Source: Filosporella fistucella
Taxonomy: Eukaryota; Ascomycota; Leotiomycetes; Helotiales
Reading direction: 5' to 3'
Length of the DNA stretch: 64,000 bases
Assembly (NCBI GenBank): GCA_030077755.1
Contig: JAQJZZ010000014.1
Coordinates: forward strand, 992,001-1,056,000
Part shown: one piece after another, positions 24,632-36,422 of the stretch
Position numbering within the stretch: position 1 is the first letter of the stretch
Layout: each line of letters begins with the position of its first letter
Program-made: the position numbers and the translations under genes
Notes under the pieces: model-generated
The model's input: only the letters and a program-made list of their open reading frames with translations
Database searches by the model: none
What the model was told of the DNA's origin: nothing

Positions 24632-26708
24632 TCATATCATAGTCGACAACCCATCAAGCGGACTGATATTTTTCCGTTGTTGCTGATGTTGATGCTGTTG
24701 ATGTTGCTGCTGCTGTTGCATCTGCATGTTCGGCGCGGGAGTGTTGTTCACCGAGCAGCTGGGCGTCATCTGAGGCGTCATAGGAGTTTCGATCTTTGGC
24801 TTGGCCATCGTGGAAGCGCCCAACGCACGTGTGTGACTGCTTTCCCTTCGACGTTTCGGGGCATCCTTGATTTTCGGATGAGTATGACACTAGTAATTAT
24901 CAGCCCCAATTCTCCGAAGTGCAACGGTTATGATTTGGAATCGGGAACGTCGTTGCAGAATGACTTACTTTGTAGGCGTGTCTGAACCAAGTGGTTCCCT
25001 TCTTCTTACTGCTCACAAGAGCAACCCACTCGTTACAGCTTCCGCACAGACCCTCCCACACATCTGGGTTACCATCCATGCGTCTCGTTTCCTGAGGCTC
25101 TTGAAAAGGGCTCCCAGTTGCAGCGCTGATACCATGTGTGAAACTCTTATCGTACCAAAAAGCGCTGTTCTTCAGAACGAGCCAACGGCCCGGCTTGCAA
25201 ATACCACACCAACCTTCGCGCTTATTGCCATGACCTCGGACCCAACGCGGCGTGTAGAGATCACCATCGAAGCGCAATTCTTGCTCGTGTGGTACCAAAT
25301 CAGGGTCGCTCGGGTTCATGTCTTCCGGTGGTGGAGGGACCTGCTCTTCGTGGAGAGAAGCATAGAGATCGGGTGGATCGCTCAGATCAGTGTAATGCGA
25401 GTGAAGCGAATGCGGGTCCGCGTTACTTTGGAGCATACGGAAAAGTCCATGTGAAAGTAATGGTGGTGGAGTCTCGAACTGGTGTGGTTCGTGATAGTTG
25501 TGAGAGGGGAGTAACATGCTGTTCCTGTGGAATCCGGCATTATTTGACATAAGAAATGGATGTTGTTGTTGCGTTTGTTGCAAATTGCTCAAATTGAGTG
25601 GTAATTGGGTATTTGGTAGTGTTGGAGAGGAGTGTCTCGATGACATCCTCGGTGGGTGAGGTGTGAACACCTCGTGTCCTTGATGATAGACGAAAGGAGA
25701 GGGACGCCGATTTGGTAGTGGCGCATATGAACCTGTTGACCATCTCTTGCTGCGAGTGCTATCCATCGTGTAAGGTGCCGATCGCATGCTTGGTCTTGGT
25801 GAAGGAGAGGCGCGTCCACGGCTTTGTGTTCGAACAAGCTCGGAACGATTCTGGGGGGTCATTCTTGGAGAAGCAACTGGCGAAAGCTGTGTTGATGACA
25901 TCAATGAGTTCCTGTTTGACGGTGGTGGGTAATCCGAGCTGAAAGATGGCGCTTCTGATAATGTCGCTGAAAAGTCCTCGTAGGAAGGCATTTCGGAGAG
26001 CGCCCCAGTAGTTGACATTGTGAAAGATGATCCAGACATACGTCTCGAGCTATACGATTGCTCGAGGCTTAGACGGTCGCTGTCCATTCCAGGTCCAGGA
26101 TATCTCAAGTCCAGTATGGGAGCGCTCTCATCGGACGAGTACGCTTGTCCCATATTCATATCTGTATCCAGCTGAAGATCGAGCCCATCGTCGCAAGGCT
26201 TTGTGTGCCAACCATCTGAGACCGAAGTCAGATAAAGATCTCCATGGACCCCTCCTCTCATGTCCCTCGAGTACTTACTCTCGCTGCTTGAAGTTGTAGG
26301 ATAGAAATCCTGCTGTACTGAATAAGTCTGAGGAAGCGCGTCGTTCAGTGGCTGCATTGGCATAGTTGATGAGTCCCAAGCTGGAAGTGACGTATATTCT
26401 TCCGGCATGCAATACGAGAAACCGGTCTCATGTATCGTCGCTGGTCGAGGTCTTGGTACACTCTGAGGGGTCTGGGTCGTTGAAGACCACATTCCCAATC
26501 CAACCGCCTCCGTCTTCATCGATAACTCATTTGGGTTCATGCTGACCGCGGGAAATGATCGAGGTGGATAGTCTCTTCTAAATTTGTTATTCGGGTTGAA
26601 TGTGAAGGACGGTTGCTGGATTTGCTGGCGACTATGATAGGATGTAAGTAATGATACTGAAGAGGGGTTCCACTCAATGGCTCACAGTTGCGCCTGGTTG
26701 GGATCCAT
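24632..26708 (-). CDS. Rua1-type transcription regulator (Rua1 C-terminal / DUF4451 domain)
   Basis: Three exons are 26686-26708 (23 nt), 24969-26631 and 24632-24889, giving 647 residues. The true start is MDPNQAQLRQQIQQPSFTFNP, reached by splicing the 23-nt first exon to a 54-nt intron. The long N-terminal two-thirds are Ser/Pro/Gln-rich, activator-like and disordered. Residues around 440-565 form the conserved domain: DLYTPRWVRGHGNKREGWC-GIC, LKNSAFWYDKSFTHGI, WEGLCGSCNEWV, then RHAYK joined across the last intron to CHTHPK, giving paired C-x2-C and C-x-H ligands. This domain is known from Ustilago Rua1 (activator of ustilagic acid genes) and fission-yeast Meu26. DNA binding is therefore likely and the targets unknown. 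The C-terminus has a poly-Gln/His tract encoded by CAG/CAT-type repeats at about 24675-24725. The gene is flanked by unusually long non-coding regions, typical of regulated fungal transcription factors. Confidence 0.85.
24675..24725. repeat. Trinucleotide tract encoding Q/H run
   Basis: Imperfect TTG/CTG/ATG repeats on the plus strand encode QMQQQQQHQQHQHQQQ in the Rua1-like C-terminus. Such tracts vary in length between strains. Confidence 0.8.
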
Positions 26709-29700
26709 GGTGAAGGATTCGTCCACGTTTATCGATTAAAGTCCAGAGCCAATACGTCAGGCCTAGGAAGGTATCGTCGTCAGCCTTGATATGTCTTTAT
26801 GAAGAGTTATGAAGAAGATATTCGAGTTCGGACCCACTGGACGGGGGACGGAAGGGCTGGAGAAGGTAGTCATGTAACTTACCGGACGAGATAAGATCTG
26901 AGGATGTGCAACTCAAAGTGTTATACTGCTCTCCGGGAAGGTAAGGAATGCGTAGAGTTCTGTAGTGCTCTCTGTGAAACGAAATTGGACAACGATGCCT
27001 CGCGATGAGGATGTGGGTAAGAATTACTAGATTGGTTTGTGCGGTGGCGGCGGAAATGAGTGTGATGAGTTGACTATGCAGAAGTATAGAAACAAACTCG
27101 TTTGGGGATCTGCGTAGCCTGGCTTGAAGTAGATGAGAGCCAGCTCCCAGTATATAGAGCAGTGAAAAGCGAGATTAAAAAGACCTTAAAGGAGTGACTG
27201 GTCGTATAGAATAGGAAGAGCAGCGATTGGGAGGACGCGAAAGGTGGAAGAGGGGCAGTGCAGTGACCCTAGAGGTATAAGAGAAGAAAGTACCTTCGTC
27301 GTCGAGGGAGGCCTGCTCCAGTTAACAAGCCAGCCCGGGATCGGAATGTGTGCCTTTGATCCCTGCTGAATGTTCCTGATACAAGCTTGCCAAACCGCAC
27401 AAAACTTGTGTGGTGAAGTCAGGAAGCAGGCTTGGCCGACCTGGCTTGGCATCCAGGTTGCTTGTTACTTTTGCACAGCTGGAGTCAGTGTGCGGCCATC
27501 GAAACCCGAGGGATAGCAAGAGACGCAGGGATGGCTGTGTTTTTTCTCGGACTACGAGCAATACTCGAGTATCAATCATGGAACAGAACCTGCGATGTGT
27601 TCATCCAGCAGTCTGGAAGGGGGTGGCTTGCTTGTCTCAAGCCGACGCCACCGCACGATATCGAACCTTATCTGGGGTAAGCCAGGCTGAGAAGGGCAGG
27701 CTGAGGGAGTATATGATGCATCCGGTCCACCTCCTCGTCCCAAGGCCGAGATGGACGAGAAGGGCACCCAAAACCATCCATCCTTCCACTCAAGCTCACG
27801 GACAAGGCCAACGGGGTGATTTTGTAACGTCTGGGTCTTACAGATCTTGAGTAAGCAGCCTGAAATATACCGTGACCAATTGAGATGTCAAAGGTTGTCG
27901 AGGGAGACGATCAAGCTGCCAACCAACGGCGAGCTTCCGGGATGATGTTTGGTCGTAAGATCGGGTCCGTTTGAGGATCTTCCACACTACTCTAGGGTGC
28001 TCCCCGGATGTTGCGATTTGTACAGCAAGCAATATCAGCCCTAATATTATTGACGATAGTGGGGTGGAATGGGATGGGATAGTCATGGTCGAGGCTGGTC
28101 GCGAGGGGCAAAAACGCCAGCTGGCTAGACATAGCAGCTAGAGTTGAGGCTTGACCAAGACCGTACCGTACCGTGATGAAGACCAAGTTTTCTGAGTAGA
28201 GATGCAATTCCGATGAAGGTGGTTCTGGATGCAATTGGCACGACAAACGGCACTGCGGCAACTGGGTTTTCCTTATTGCTGCGGACAATGAAAGTTTCAT
28301 GTTGTCTCTGAGATGTGGTGAAGAAGGTCGTTGTTGGTGGATCCCGACCGGGGGTGGTAAGCGAGAAGTTTGAGAATTGTGGCTCTGAAACAGCCAGGAT
28401 AGTGCCAGGGGAAAGTACCTAGAAAATAGAAGAGGATTTGGTGCCTTATTTGCCTTGGAGCCTCGTTTGCCATCGAATCACAGACAACACCGAACATTTC
28501 TGCCCCTAATATTATCGACCGAGGACCCTCTGCTACCTCTGCCACTCTTACCCCCCCCCCCCTTCCACCCTTCAGGCTCCTCCCAAACATCCAAACTGCA
28601 CCACCACATACAAACCGCTCTCACACTCCCATACAAAGCACAAGCATACAGTACCTCACCTTACCTTACAAGTGGACTACCCATACCCATACCCGTACCA
28701 CCCGTAAGAGCCACACTTTGGAGAAGAAGACACCAACTGCTGCTCTGTCTGGTCCATTCCGTACCGTCCTCAATTCTACTGAGCACAGTTTCTCAAACCA
28801 CCGCTCAGCACATCAGGCAGCCCCAGCCCGATCACAACTCCATTGCTCGGTCAGAATCTGATACCGACCTTCAGAGCTAAAACCGTAAAACTCCATCTTC
28901 ATACTCGTTAGACTGCATCTCGTCACCGCAACTGCCTTCTCCACCTCCTCACTTACAGTTTCCAACTCCCGTGCCGACATCCAGCGCGCCTCGCCCAGGA
29001 TTCGTTTTCCGAATCTATTTTCGACTGGCCTGCCTGTTTGTCTGTCTGTCTGGGGACTCTGGAAGTTGGGTAACTGCGAAAACCGATGGGCCCAGAGTTC
29101 GGACCGTTAGCCTGAAGGAATTCTGAAATAATGCTCTATGCCATCCTCCCTGCTAGTTACGTTACCCATAATGCTCGAAATGAGATGAAATTAGCAGAGA
29201 ACAAAGACTGCTTCTTTAGGACCCCGTGTCCCTTCTGCCCGCCCCACAATCTACCGATCTTGCTGATTTCCTTGTGGAGAGCATCTGAGCATGCTCGGCT
29301 TTCTGGGCTATCCCAGAACGTTTGCATGAATCTTCAACCGAATTTGGGAGTTGGGTACTGCCTGAACTTCATGATCACTGTCAATATAACTGCTCTTATG
29401 AGGATCACAAGCCAATGACGACCCTCTCGGTTGAATGATAAACGACTTTGGTAAACACGTCCACGCGTCCAACGCGAAAATCTGCCGTCCCGGCGTGATT
29501 GAGAGCTTGTCCAAGGGTACATTCTTATCGTAGCCGTGAATCATGTTTCCTCCCATGACGCCAACCTCAGCCTCTAGCTCCGCCGTGATTCATGCAAACT
29601 CCCAATGAAGAAAAGGAGAATAAGAAACCAACTTCTTCGTAGACTAAATGGGATTCCGGCTGACCAGCATGATAAGATAGTGTTGCCCCTTTCATGAATT

Positions 29701-30070
29701 CCAGAAAGATCGTGAATCTTTTTCCCTGTGAATCTATTTTGAGTAGTGGGGTGATCAGCTCGCATCCATCCCACACGCTTATTGCTAAAACACCAGTTCA
29801 ATGAACCATGGATTCGCAGTTGCCAAGTTGCCCTTTTCAACCAAAAACTTCTCTCAGCTTGACAAAAAGAAAATTCCCATCATGCATCGAGTTTCGAAGT
29901 ATTGAGAACAAATGGAGTCATCGCCCGGTAATGGCTGGATATTCATCCTTAGTAAAGAATGGAAAGTTCAAACCAGACTTGGAGGTTTGATATTTGAATT
30001 TCATTTAATGAATCCCTGGCGTTTACGTTCCGGTCGATCAATAAATCGAAACTAGAAGTAAATCCTAATA
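26709..30070. other. 3.4-kb region upstream of the Rua1-like gene, no supported gene
   Basis: Contains the putative leader of the regulator gene, a C12 run at 28551-28562, and pyrimidine-rich and CCATAC/CCGTAC-like short repeats at 28680-28700. Open frames at 27410-27850 and 28455-28880 (plus strand) are low-complexity without family resemblance. A long regulatory region or an untranslated leader is the simplest reading. Confidence 0.45.
26763..26882 (-). other. Possible 5' UTR intron of the Rua1-like gene
   Basis: On the minus strand a GGTAAGTT donor (G at 26882) and a CTTCCTAG acceptor (ending at 26763) lie 55 bp upstream of the start codon. The 120-nt size fits neighbouring introns. There is no coding evidence to confirm it. 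Confidence 0.35.
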
Positions 30071-30820
30071 TTATTCCTTATTGATCTTTCTCCATACTTC
30101 CTCTTCAGCTGCTTGTATCTTTCCTCCAGCTTGTTGTGCCCACTTCATGGCTGTATTCCACACACTTTCGCCAGTGCCGTCTGTGTCCCGCGTTGTCGAT
30201 GATTCATTTGCCTCCTGCGCACGTCTCTGGTCACTTGTGAGCTCTGAAGCATAAGCATTCTGGTGGTAACCAGGGGGGTGTTCAAGACTCTGTCTTTGTT
30301 CACCATATTCAGCGGAAAGAATTGCAGCTGGGTAAGAGGCCGAGGGTGTATTTGTCGTGGCAGTTGATGAGCTTGGAGGTTGTGCACCATATGCGCTCGT
30401 AGGAGGGGGGATGTTCATCTGAGGGGGTAATTGTTGCGCAAATGGTTTTGGTTCTGCCGTTTGCTGTGGAGACTGGTAACTTTCCCCAGCTTTTGGAGGA
30501 GGTAGTATTGTGCTCCGGCTTAATGGTGTTGGTACAGCACCTGGTTGAGGAGCTGGCGGATCTGTATCATCAGTTTTAGTTGTAGGAGTTGCTTGAAGGG
30601 GTGGCGCATAGCGTTGTGCTGCTGCAGTTGGTGCAGGAACAGAAGCGCCTGGCCGAGCGGGCGGGTAAGGCGATGTTGACGATGCAGTTGTGGTTGTGGG
30701 TGAGTTGGTATTTGGAGCCGAAGCTGTATTCGATGCTTGCGGGAGCGCAGTTTGCGGAGTTGTCCCAGATGCCTTGGAGGCATTGATTGGACTCTGAGTG
30801 TAAACTGGAATGCCTGACAT
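30071..30820 (-). CDS. Pro/Thr/Ala-rich protein with conserved-looking C-terminal helix
   Basis: A single-exon frame of 249 codons starts MSGIPVYTQSPINASKASG (ATG 30820). The upstream continuation of the frame lacks a better start. Nearly the whole protein is Pro, Thr, Ser, Ala and Gln, with PPP and PYPPARPG motifs. The last 35 residues are different: ESVWNTAMKWAQQAGGKIQAAEEEVWRKINKE is a strongly amphipathic helix and looks like the conserved part. Proteins of this layout are common and uncharacterised in filamentous fungi (my recollection). No localisation signal is seen. The gene stands alone, with 670 bp to its right neighbour's stop. Confidence 0.7.
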   Translation of the reverse strand: MSGIPVYTQSPINASKASGTTPQTALPQASNTASAPNTNSPTTTTASSTSPYPPARPGASVPAPTAAAQRYAPPLQATPTTKTDDTDPPAPQPGAVPTPLSRSTILPPPKAGESYQSPQQTAEPKPFAQQLPPQMNIPPPTSAYGAQPPSSSTATTNTPSASYPAAILSAEYGEQRQSLEHPPGYHQNAYASELTSDQRRAQEANESSTTRDTDGTGESVWNTAMKWAQQAGGKIQAAEEEVWRKINKE

Positions 30821-31493
30821 GATTGATGTTTTGGTTTGAGAATCTTTGGTCTGAGAGTTTAACAGTTGCAGACCTGACCTGGGGATGTGTGTGAACAAAA
30901 ATAGGATTCACAGGAATGTGGTCGGACGCAAGGGGAAAGTAGCTGTTCTGCCTGAATAGAGCTTGAGATGTTGAAGCTGCCTGCCGCATTGCGAATTGAG
31001 GTACGTCACTGTCATGTGACTGAGTTTAATGCCTGCAAACCATTGTAAAATTTCATGATTGTCCTTGCAGCTTCGTAGCAGCTGTATAGGGAGTCGTGAA
31101 CTTTATGTATCGTTGAGGCTTTGTGTTTAGTTCGCGGAGCCATAAACATGCGTTGGATTATTTTGACATTAATGCTGCGGACTTGATCATAGGAGCAGAA
31201 ACATCACAAATATCGAACAATCTATAGACTACCTTACGGTAAGTATTGCCTCGACAGATGAAATTAGCTATCAAAGCTTTCAACTATCTATTGCGAAGTG
31301 GTACAAATCAGAATTAGAAGGCGGCGGGATGCAAGAAATATCCAATTATCTCGCAAACCCATGCAATGACATTACCAGACCATTTCAAGTGTGTACACAG
31401 AATCAAATTTCGTTGGCTCGGTGGTAGAAACTAAGATATTCATTCTTCCCTTCTCATCCTTCCAGAAGAATCAATTCTCATAGTCGACTTCAA
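30821..31493. other. Intergenic
   Basis: About 670 bp. Promoter of the 30071-30820 gene and 3' flank of the BTB gene. No other feature seen. Confidence 0.4.
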
Positions 31494-32222
31494 TCACTCC
31501 GCAACGGGTATTTGATCGTCCTCTTTCATGTACTTGGCTCTGTTTTCCACCCAGTACGGCAGGTTCGGGACTTCTGTAAAATCCCCAGCTTTCCTGATGA
31601 AAGCACCTCGAAGAACCATATCCACAGCAAAAGAGTCACCTTCTCTAACAACTTCTAGCCATCCTGCATTCATTCCATCTGTCTGGTCCAGCTCTGGGGG
31701 AATCTTCAAAGCACTGTCACCCAAGATCATCGCGTCAAAATACTTTCGGAGGAGAGAGGATTCCAATGTATTCTCGTAAACATATCTTGCATTGTTTACA
31801 CTTACACGTGGCCCTTTGGCCCATAGTGCTATGTGACAAATCTCGTGCATGGCATCGTTGCAAAAAGCCGGAGAGAGGAGACGGTCTCCTAAACCCCACA
31901 ATCAAAGAGCGACACCGAGGACATTGGTCTTTTTTTGCAATCCCAAATGAGTGGCATGTATATCACCAGTGAAAGTCCATGTAACGAAAGCTCGGATGTC
32001 ATCCTCGTCTTCTTCCACGAGCTCGATTTGTTCTTTCGAGCTTTCCTGAAATTGTCCATATAGCATAGAATCGAAATATCTGGAGAAGTATGCTAGGAGA
32101 CGTCTATTGGCAGAGATTGGCTGCTTCTCCAGCCCAACAAGAAGATTTATCGTCTCGGAAGATGGTAGTCTAAACTCAGCAAGATTAGTCGACGTCGGGG
32201 AGTCAAGAAGTTTCTCTGGTTG
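31494..32222 (-). CDS. BTB/POZ-domain protein with in-frame TGA, 5' end unresolved
   Basis: One frame of 243 codons runs from an acceptor (CTTACAG, exon begins 32222) to TAA at 31494. A single TGA at 31902-31904 interrupts it. The part before the TGA reads SSETINLLVGLEKQPISANRRLLAYFSRYFDSMLYGQF, then IELVEEDEDDIRAFVTWTFTGD, a typical fungal BTB fold. The part after reads LWGLGDRLLSPAFCNDAMHEICH, the usual continuation. Skipping the TGA by a 78-nt intron (GTGATA...TTTAG) is formally possible in frame but would delete the conserved LWGLGD segment and has no good branch site. No ATG lies in frame upstream. A Cys-rich exon at 32623-32729 ends in the wrong phase to join directly. BTB proteins are usually adaptors for Cullin-3 ligases or oligomerisation; the specific role is unknown. 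Confidence 0.65.
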
Positions 32223-32622
32223 CTGTAAGCCCTGAGTTCAGTTATATAGTATTCAATTACATGGAAGTCGAACTTTAGCATACAAGTTGCTTTTGATCTG
32301 AAGGTATTTAGAGTATGAAAGTATTGTCGAGTATACTGATTGAATTTTTTCAGCATCCACAGTCCTTTCAACAAAAGCATGCAGCTAAGGCTTTTTATGA
32401 CTCTCGTAGGAGAAAGCAACATGGCGGACTTACTCGAATATATAACAAGCAACATCAATCAATAAAATTCGACCAATGAGACTTAAAAGAAATAATTTAG
32501 AAATAGCCCAATTGAGATGAATATAGAAGAAACAGCTATTATAGAGAAGTACAAGACTCGAATAGAGCATTCCCAGAAACACAAATCCCAGAATCCCAAA
32601 GCCAAAAAAAGAACATACTTAC

Positions 32623-32729
32623 AAAACACCAACAGCAGCAGCATGTCCCTCTTTCATCCTAGCTTTCTCCACCGTCCTCAACCAAGCCGTCTCATATTCC
32701 CCGGAACACTCTTCACACTCGCAATCCAT
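32623..32729 (-). other. Possible orphan first exon, Cys-rich
   Basis: Starting at ATG 32729, this reads MDCECEECSGEYETAWLRTV and continues with KARMKEGHAAAVGV to a GTAAGT donor (G at 32622). It looks coding, and could be the first exon of the BTB gene or a separate small gene. Its phase (2) does not match the visible BTB exon, so a middle exon would be needed. Confidence 0.3.
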
Positions 32730-33827
32730 CCTCTATCTCTTCGCATCCGAAATCGTATCTTGCGAAGAATCTCACATTCTCTTTGGTCGAAGTGATGAAC
32801 GTCTTCTCTCGAAGGAAATATCAGGAGGGAAGGAAGTGTTTGTAGGTAGACTGTTACGTGGTTTGGGTGTTGAAATTTTTGTTATTCTGTGGTAAGTGGT
32901 GGGAGTGAGGAGTTAGCGGGGAGTGGAAGGGGAGGTGGGTACAGACTGCCAGTTTTTATATGTATATAGAGACCTACCTCACTGAAGGCAGTCACTTAGT
33001 GTTGTAGAAGCTTCAGAGTCTTAACTTTAAAACAATCTGCCGCAGACTGAACAGTAATTGAGATATGAAACGACGACGCATGTACAATACCCAGAGTGAT
33101 TTCCGACGGTGCTAATTTGGTGCAATGGCAATGGTCAGCGGTCTGAGGACAAAAACAAAGACATGATGAGATCTTGGAGGTGGAATCTTACAGCTAATAC
33201 AAGGCTCAGATATGGGAAATTGGGAGCAAGATTTCGTCGACGTCTGGGAACAAAGGGAAGTAAAATCTAAGCAGTTAGACCGCCCAAGGCACTGCCTTGC
33301 AAGTATCAAGTAAGACACGAATACCAGAGAAGAATGCGTAGCAACTAAGCAAACGCACTTCGCATGCTTCATAGTACGTCCACTCCGAAACCAAACACTC
33401 ACAATCACCATGTAGGCAGCAGGTGCCCTTGCCGCCTTAAGAACAAGTCGCAGTCATCAATTAATCAGAAAGATTTTTTTCGTCGGATCTACCGTTACAA
33501 GCCATTCGAAAAGTCAACCCAAACGATGACAAGTCAAGATTGACCAACCACAATATCATCCTATGCTTGCAAAGCTCCCTGAAGAAACGAGGTTCGCAGT
33601 CATCATCCACATGCTTTTGCGAGAAAACAGAGTCGCATGATTGATTGCATCAAATAAACACTCAACCACCGTGTACTTTGGCCCGTTCCAACCCATTTTT
33701 TCAAAGAATCCACCCTTTCGCACCCACGCACAACAAATTTTGTTCGATCATTCATTTCAAAGAGCTTTTGTCATGAAAGATGAAATTTCAACTCTGATGA
33801 TCGATTTTAAGACTTTTGATGAGGAGT
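32730..33827. other. Intergenic, about 1.1 kb
   Basis: Holds the promoter of whatever begins at 32729 and the 3' UTR of the STM1-like gene. A minus-strand frame at 33112-33411 has no recognisable sequence. Confidence 0.4.
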
Positions 33828-35167
33828 CTATGATCCAAGGCTTGGGAAAGCACTGGTGTCTTGGGTATTGATGGAAGCACCTTGTGCACCTCCTCGTGGA
33901 GCCCCACGAGGTCCACGAGCATCACCACGACCACCACGTCCTCCGCGGCCCTCACCACGTCCACCACGGAATCCGTCGCCTCTTCCGCCTCGGGCTGGTC
34001 CATCGCCACGGCCTCGGCCGCCACGGAATCCACCTCGTCCACGCTCAGGAGCTTCAACGAAGCGTTGATCGATCTCGAGGAGTTGTTTTTGCTTGCGTTC
34101 GCGCTCACGCTTAGCCTTTCCACCGGATCCAGCAACGAAGTCCTCCTCCTCTTCCTTGGTGACGACCTTTGCGTTGGCCCACTTCTTGTCTTGCTTGCTG
34201 CCCTCGTTTGGCTTGCGTGGCTCAGGTACACCGCTGCCAAGAGCAAGTTTCTTCTCAGCTTGTTGAGCGAGGTAATCAGCATAGGAGATGCTGTTGTCCT
34301 CTGGCTCGGCCTCAGCAGCTTCGGCGGCATCAGTTGGAGCAGCGTCACCATCACCGGTCAATGCCTCCTTTTGCTCAGCATTGGCAATGGCCTCTCCAGC
34401 TTGCTCATCGGCGAGTTCAGCACCACCCTCATTGGCGCCCCAACCGTGACCAGCTTGCTTCTCGGATTCGCTAGGAAATGTCAACTTTTTTTTTTTTGGT
34501 GACATGGCAGCAGTCCTTACCCTCCAACAGCTCTGCTGTGTCTGTCGAAGTTACGGGGACCTCCACGTCCTCCACGTCCACGACCATCGTAAGTTCCTTG
34601 GGATCGGCGATTTGGTTGAGCACCATCCTCGGTGGGCTTGGTGCGGTTGTTGGCACTGCCTGCATTGCGATCACGGAAAGCTATATATTTAGTTAGAATT
34701 GTAACTGAAAATTGAATGAAGCCCCCTTGCAGCTCCAATCTAAGGGGCTATATAAAAAATGGAATGCACTGACCACCTTCATTGCCATTGAATCCTCCAC
34801 GACGGCCACCACGACCTTCAGTTGATGCTGGGGCCTTTGATGCGGGAGCCTCTCCTGTAGCATTGCGTTTTGTGGTCCTGGCAGGAGTCTTATCGACAAC
34901 CTTCACAGGTGGTTCAGGTTCCTTGTCGGAGTCCTCATCATGGGTATTTCCTATTTGTCACATCTCGTCAGTCCCGTGGTTCGATGGAAATTTTTGATTG
35001 GAATAAGTTTCGGCATACCGAGAAGCTCGTACAGGTTCTAGATTGGATCACGTTAGCTTTTGTGTCTCAATGAGCAGTGCCATTTGCGCTAAAGATAATT
35101 GCTTGTCTATTTGATGATGGAAATCTTGGGTAGAGATGATGCTCACCTTTGAGGCGACGGCCGACAT
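33828..35167 (-). CDS. Stm1/Oga1-like ribosome- and RNA-binding protein (HABP4/PAI-RBP1 domain)
   Basis: Five exons are 35147-35167, 35019-35037 (19 nt), 34774-34950, 34521-34680 and 33828-34470, giving 339 residues. The N-terminus MSAVASKNLYELLGNTHDEDSDKEPEPP is the Stm1 N-terminal signature. RDRNAGSANNRTKPTEDGAQPNRRSQGTYDGRGRGGRGGPRNFDRHSR leads into the HABP4/SERBP-type segment (ESEKQAGHGWGANEGGAE, then ISYADYLAQQAEKK). The C-terminal 60 residues are a dense RGG box. Yeast Stm1 binds the 80S ribosome, clamps idle ribosomes during starvation and affects telomere G-quadruplexes. Equivalent roles here are inference. The RGG region leaves a long antisense open frame, a composition artefact. 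Expression is likely high, judging from the family. Confidence 0.9.
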
Positions 35168-36422
35168 CTTGTCCGCCTTTAGAGCGCCTCCGAAGAAGGC
35201 CTTACTATCGAGAGAACAATTCGGAGAAGGGCGATTAGGAGATCGAGACGGACAGGTTCCTACACACTAGGAAGCTGTCTCTCGAGAGGTTGCGATGTTG
35301 AGTTTTAGAAAACGTAATTTGTTTACCACGACAACTTGAGGTTGAAAAATGCTCAAAGGCGAGGCTTTTCGGCAACAGCTTAGTGCTGAATTTGGCCTAG
35401 CTTCAGTAATCAAGCGAGGGAAGAAATTAGGGCAAGGCCCGGATACAGTACATATTTCAAGTTCTATCAGAAATCTCATGTTATTCAATTGTTTTCCCTT
35501 CTCATTGTATCCCGATTCGCATTCTGAATGAGTTCAAGCAAATATTCGCAGTGTTTTTGATTCTGATTGTGGCGCCTTCACGGCACACCAGACCCTTGAT
35601 TTGCCGGCTATCTAAAAGTACCCCTTAAATGTGGAGTGGTTCTTGTGGGAAGCATGAACCAAGACCAATTTGAACAATCGCCGAAAGGAATCAAAGAAAT
35701 CAAAGATACCGTTTTGAATGAGCGAGTTCGACCACGCTATTGATCTTGAATGACTGTTCGGACAATCGAAATCCTATTCTTGTCTGCTTTCATGGAGCAT
35801 ATCCTGGTTTCATGAGTAATCAGTCAAGAGTGTTAGCGTGGCCGAAAGCTCCCCTTCAATACAGTACGGACTCGTGCAGAACCATGTATGAAATCTGGGT
35901 GGCATGTGGTCGATTTTTGGACACGACTGTATGTTCATAATGATGAAATCAATTCTTCTAGACACATCCTACGACAAAATTAAGCATATTATTCAACACA
36001 AGTTTTGAGAGGTTCATGGCCTCTGGCAAGATGCATTGCTTGCAGTCATGCCACTATTTCATACATGGGGACCAGGGTTCCCATTTGTCTTCTGTCGTCC
36101 GTCTTCGAGCTGCTGCAGCAATTGGTTATTATACCATAATACCCAGAAGTCAAAATACCAACCCCCAACACAAGAGTGTTGTTGCGAATAAATGGATCTG
36201 ACCACCCCGTTGAAAATGCCCGCAAAAACGCCCAGTTCCCTGTGATCATGTTCCGTGTCCCATGGGTATCAATTGTGTTCATCTCATCGAACTCGTATCA
36301 AAAGAAAAGGATGATGGGAATTGCTATTGTTTGGAGACTCCCAGTTAGCGACTCTTTCTGTATCTTTTACGTGGTATTGGAATGCCCAAAGACCATATGA
36401 TGAGTATTTCCTCTCAAGAATC
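35168..36422. other. Intergenic, about 1.25 kb
   Basis: STM1-like promoter and bZIP 3' flank. No supported coding frame or RNA gene seen. Confidence 0.4.

Noticed and set aside
33861..34502. 213-codon plus-strand open frame over the STM1-like last exon
   Set aside because: It is the reverse of RGG and Glu/Ala-rich coding sequence; the translation is Ser/Thr/Leu-rich shadow and the minus strand has clear family motifs and introns.
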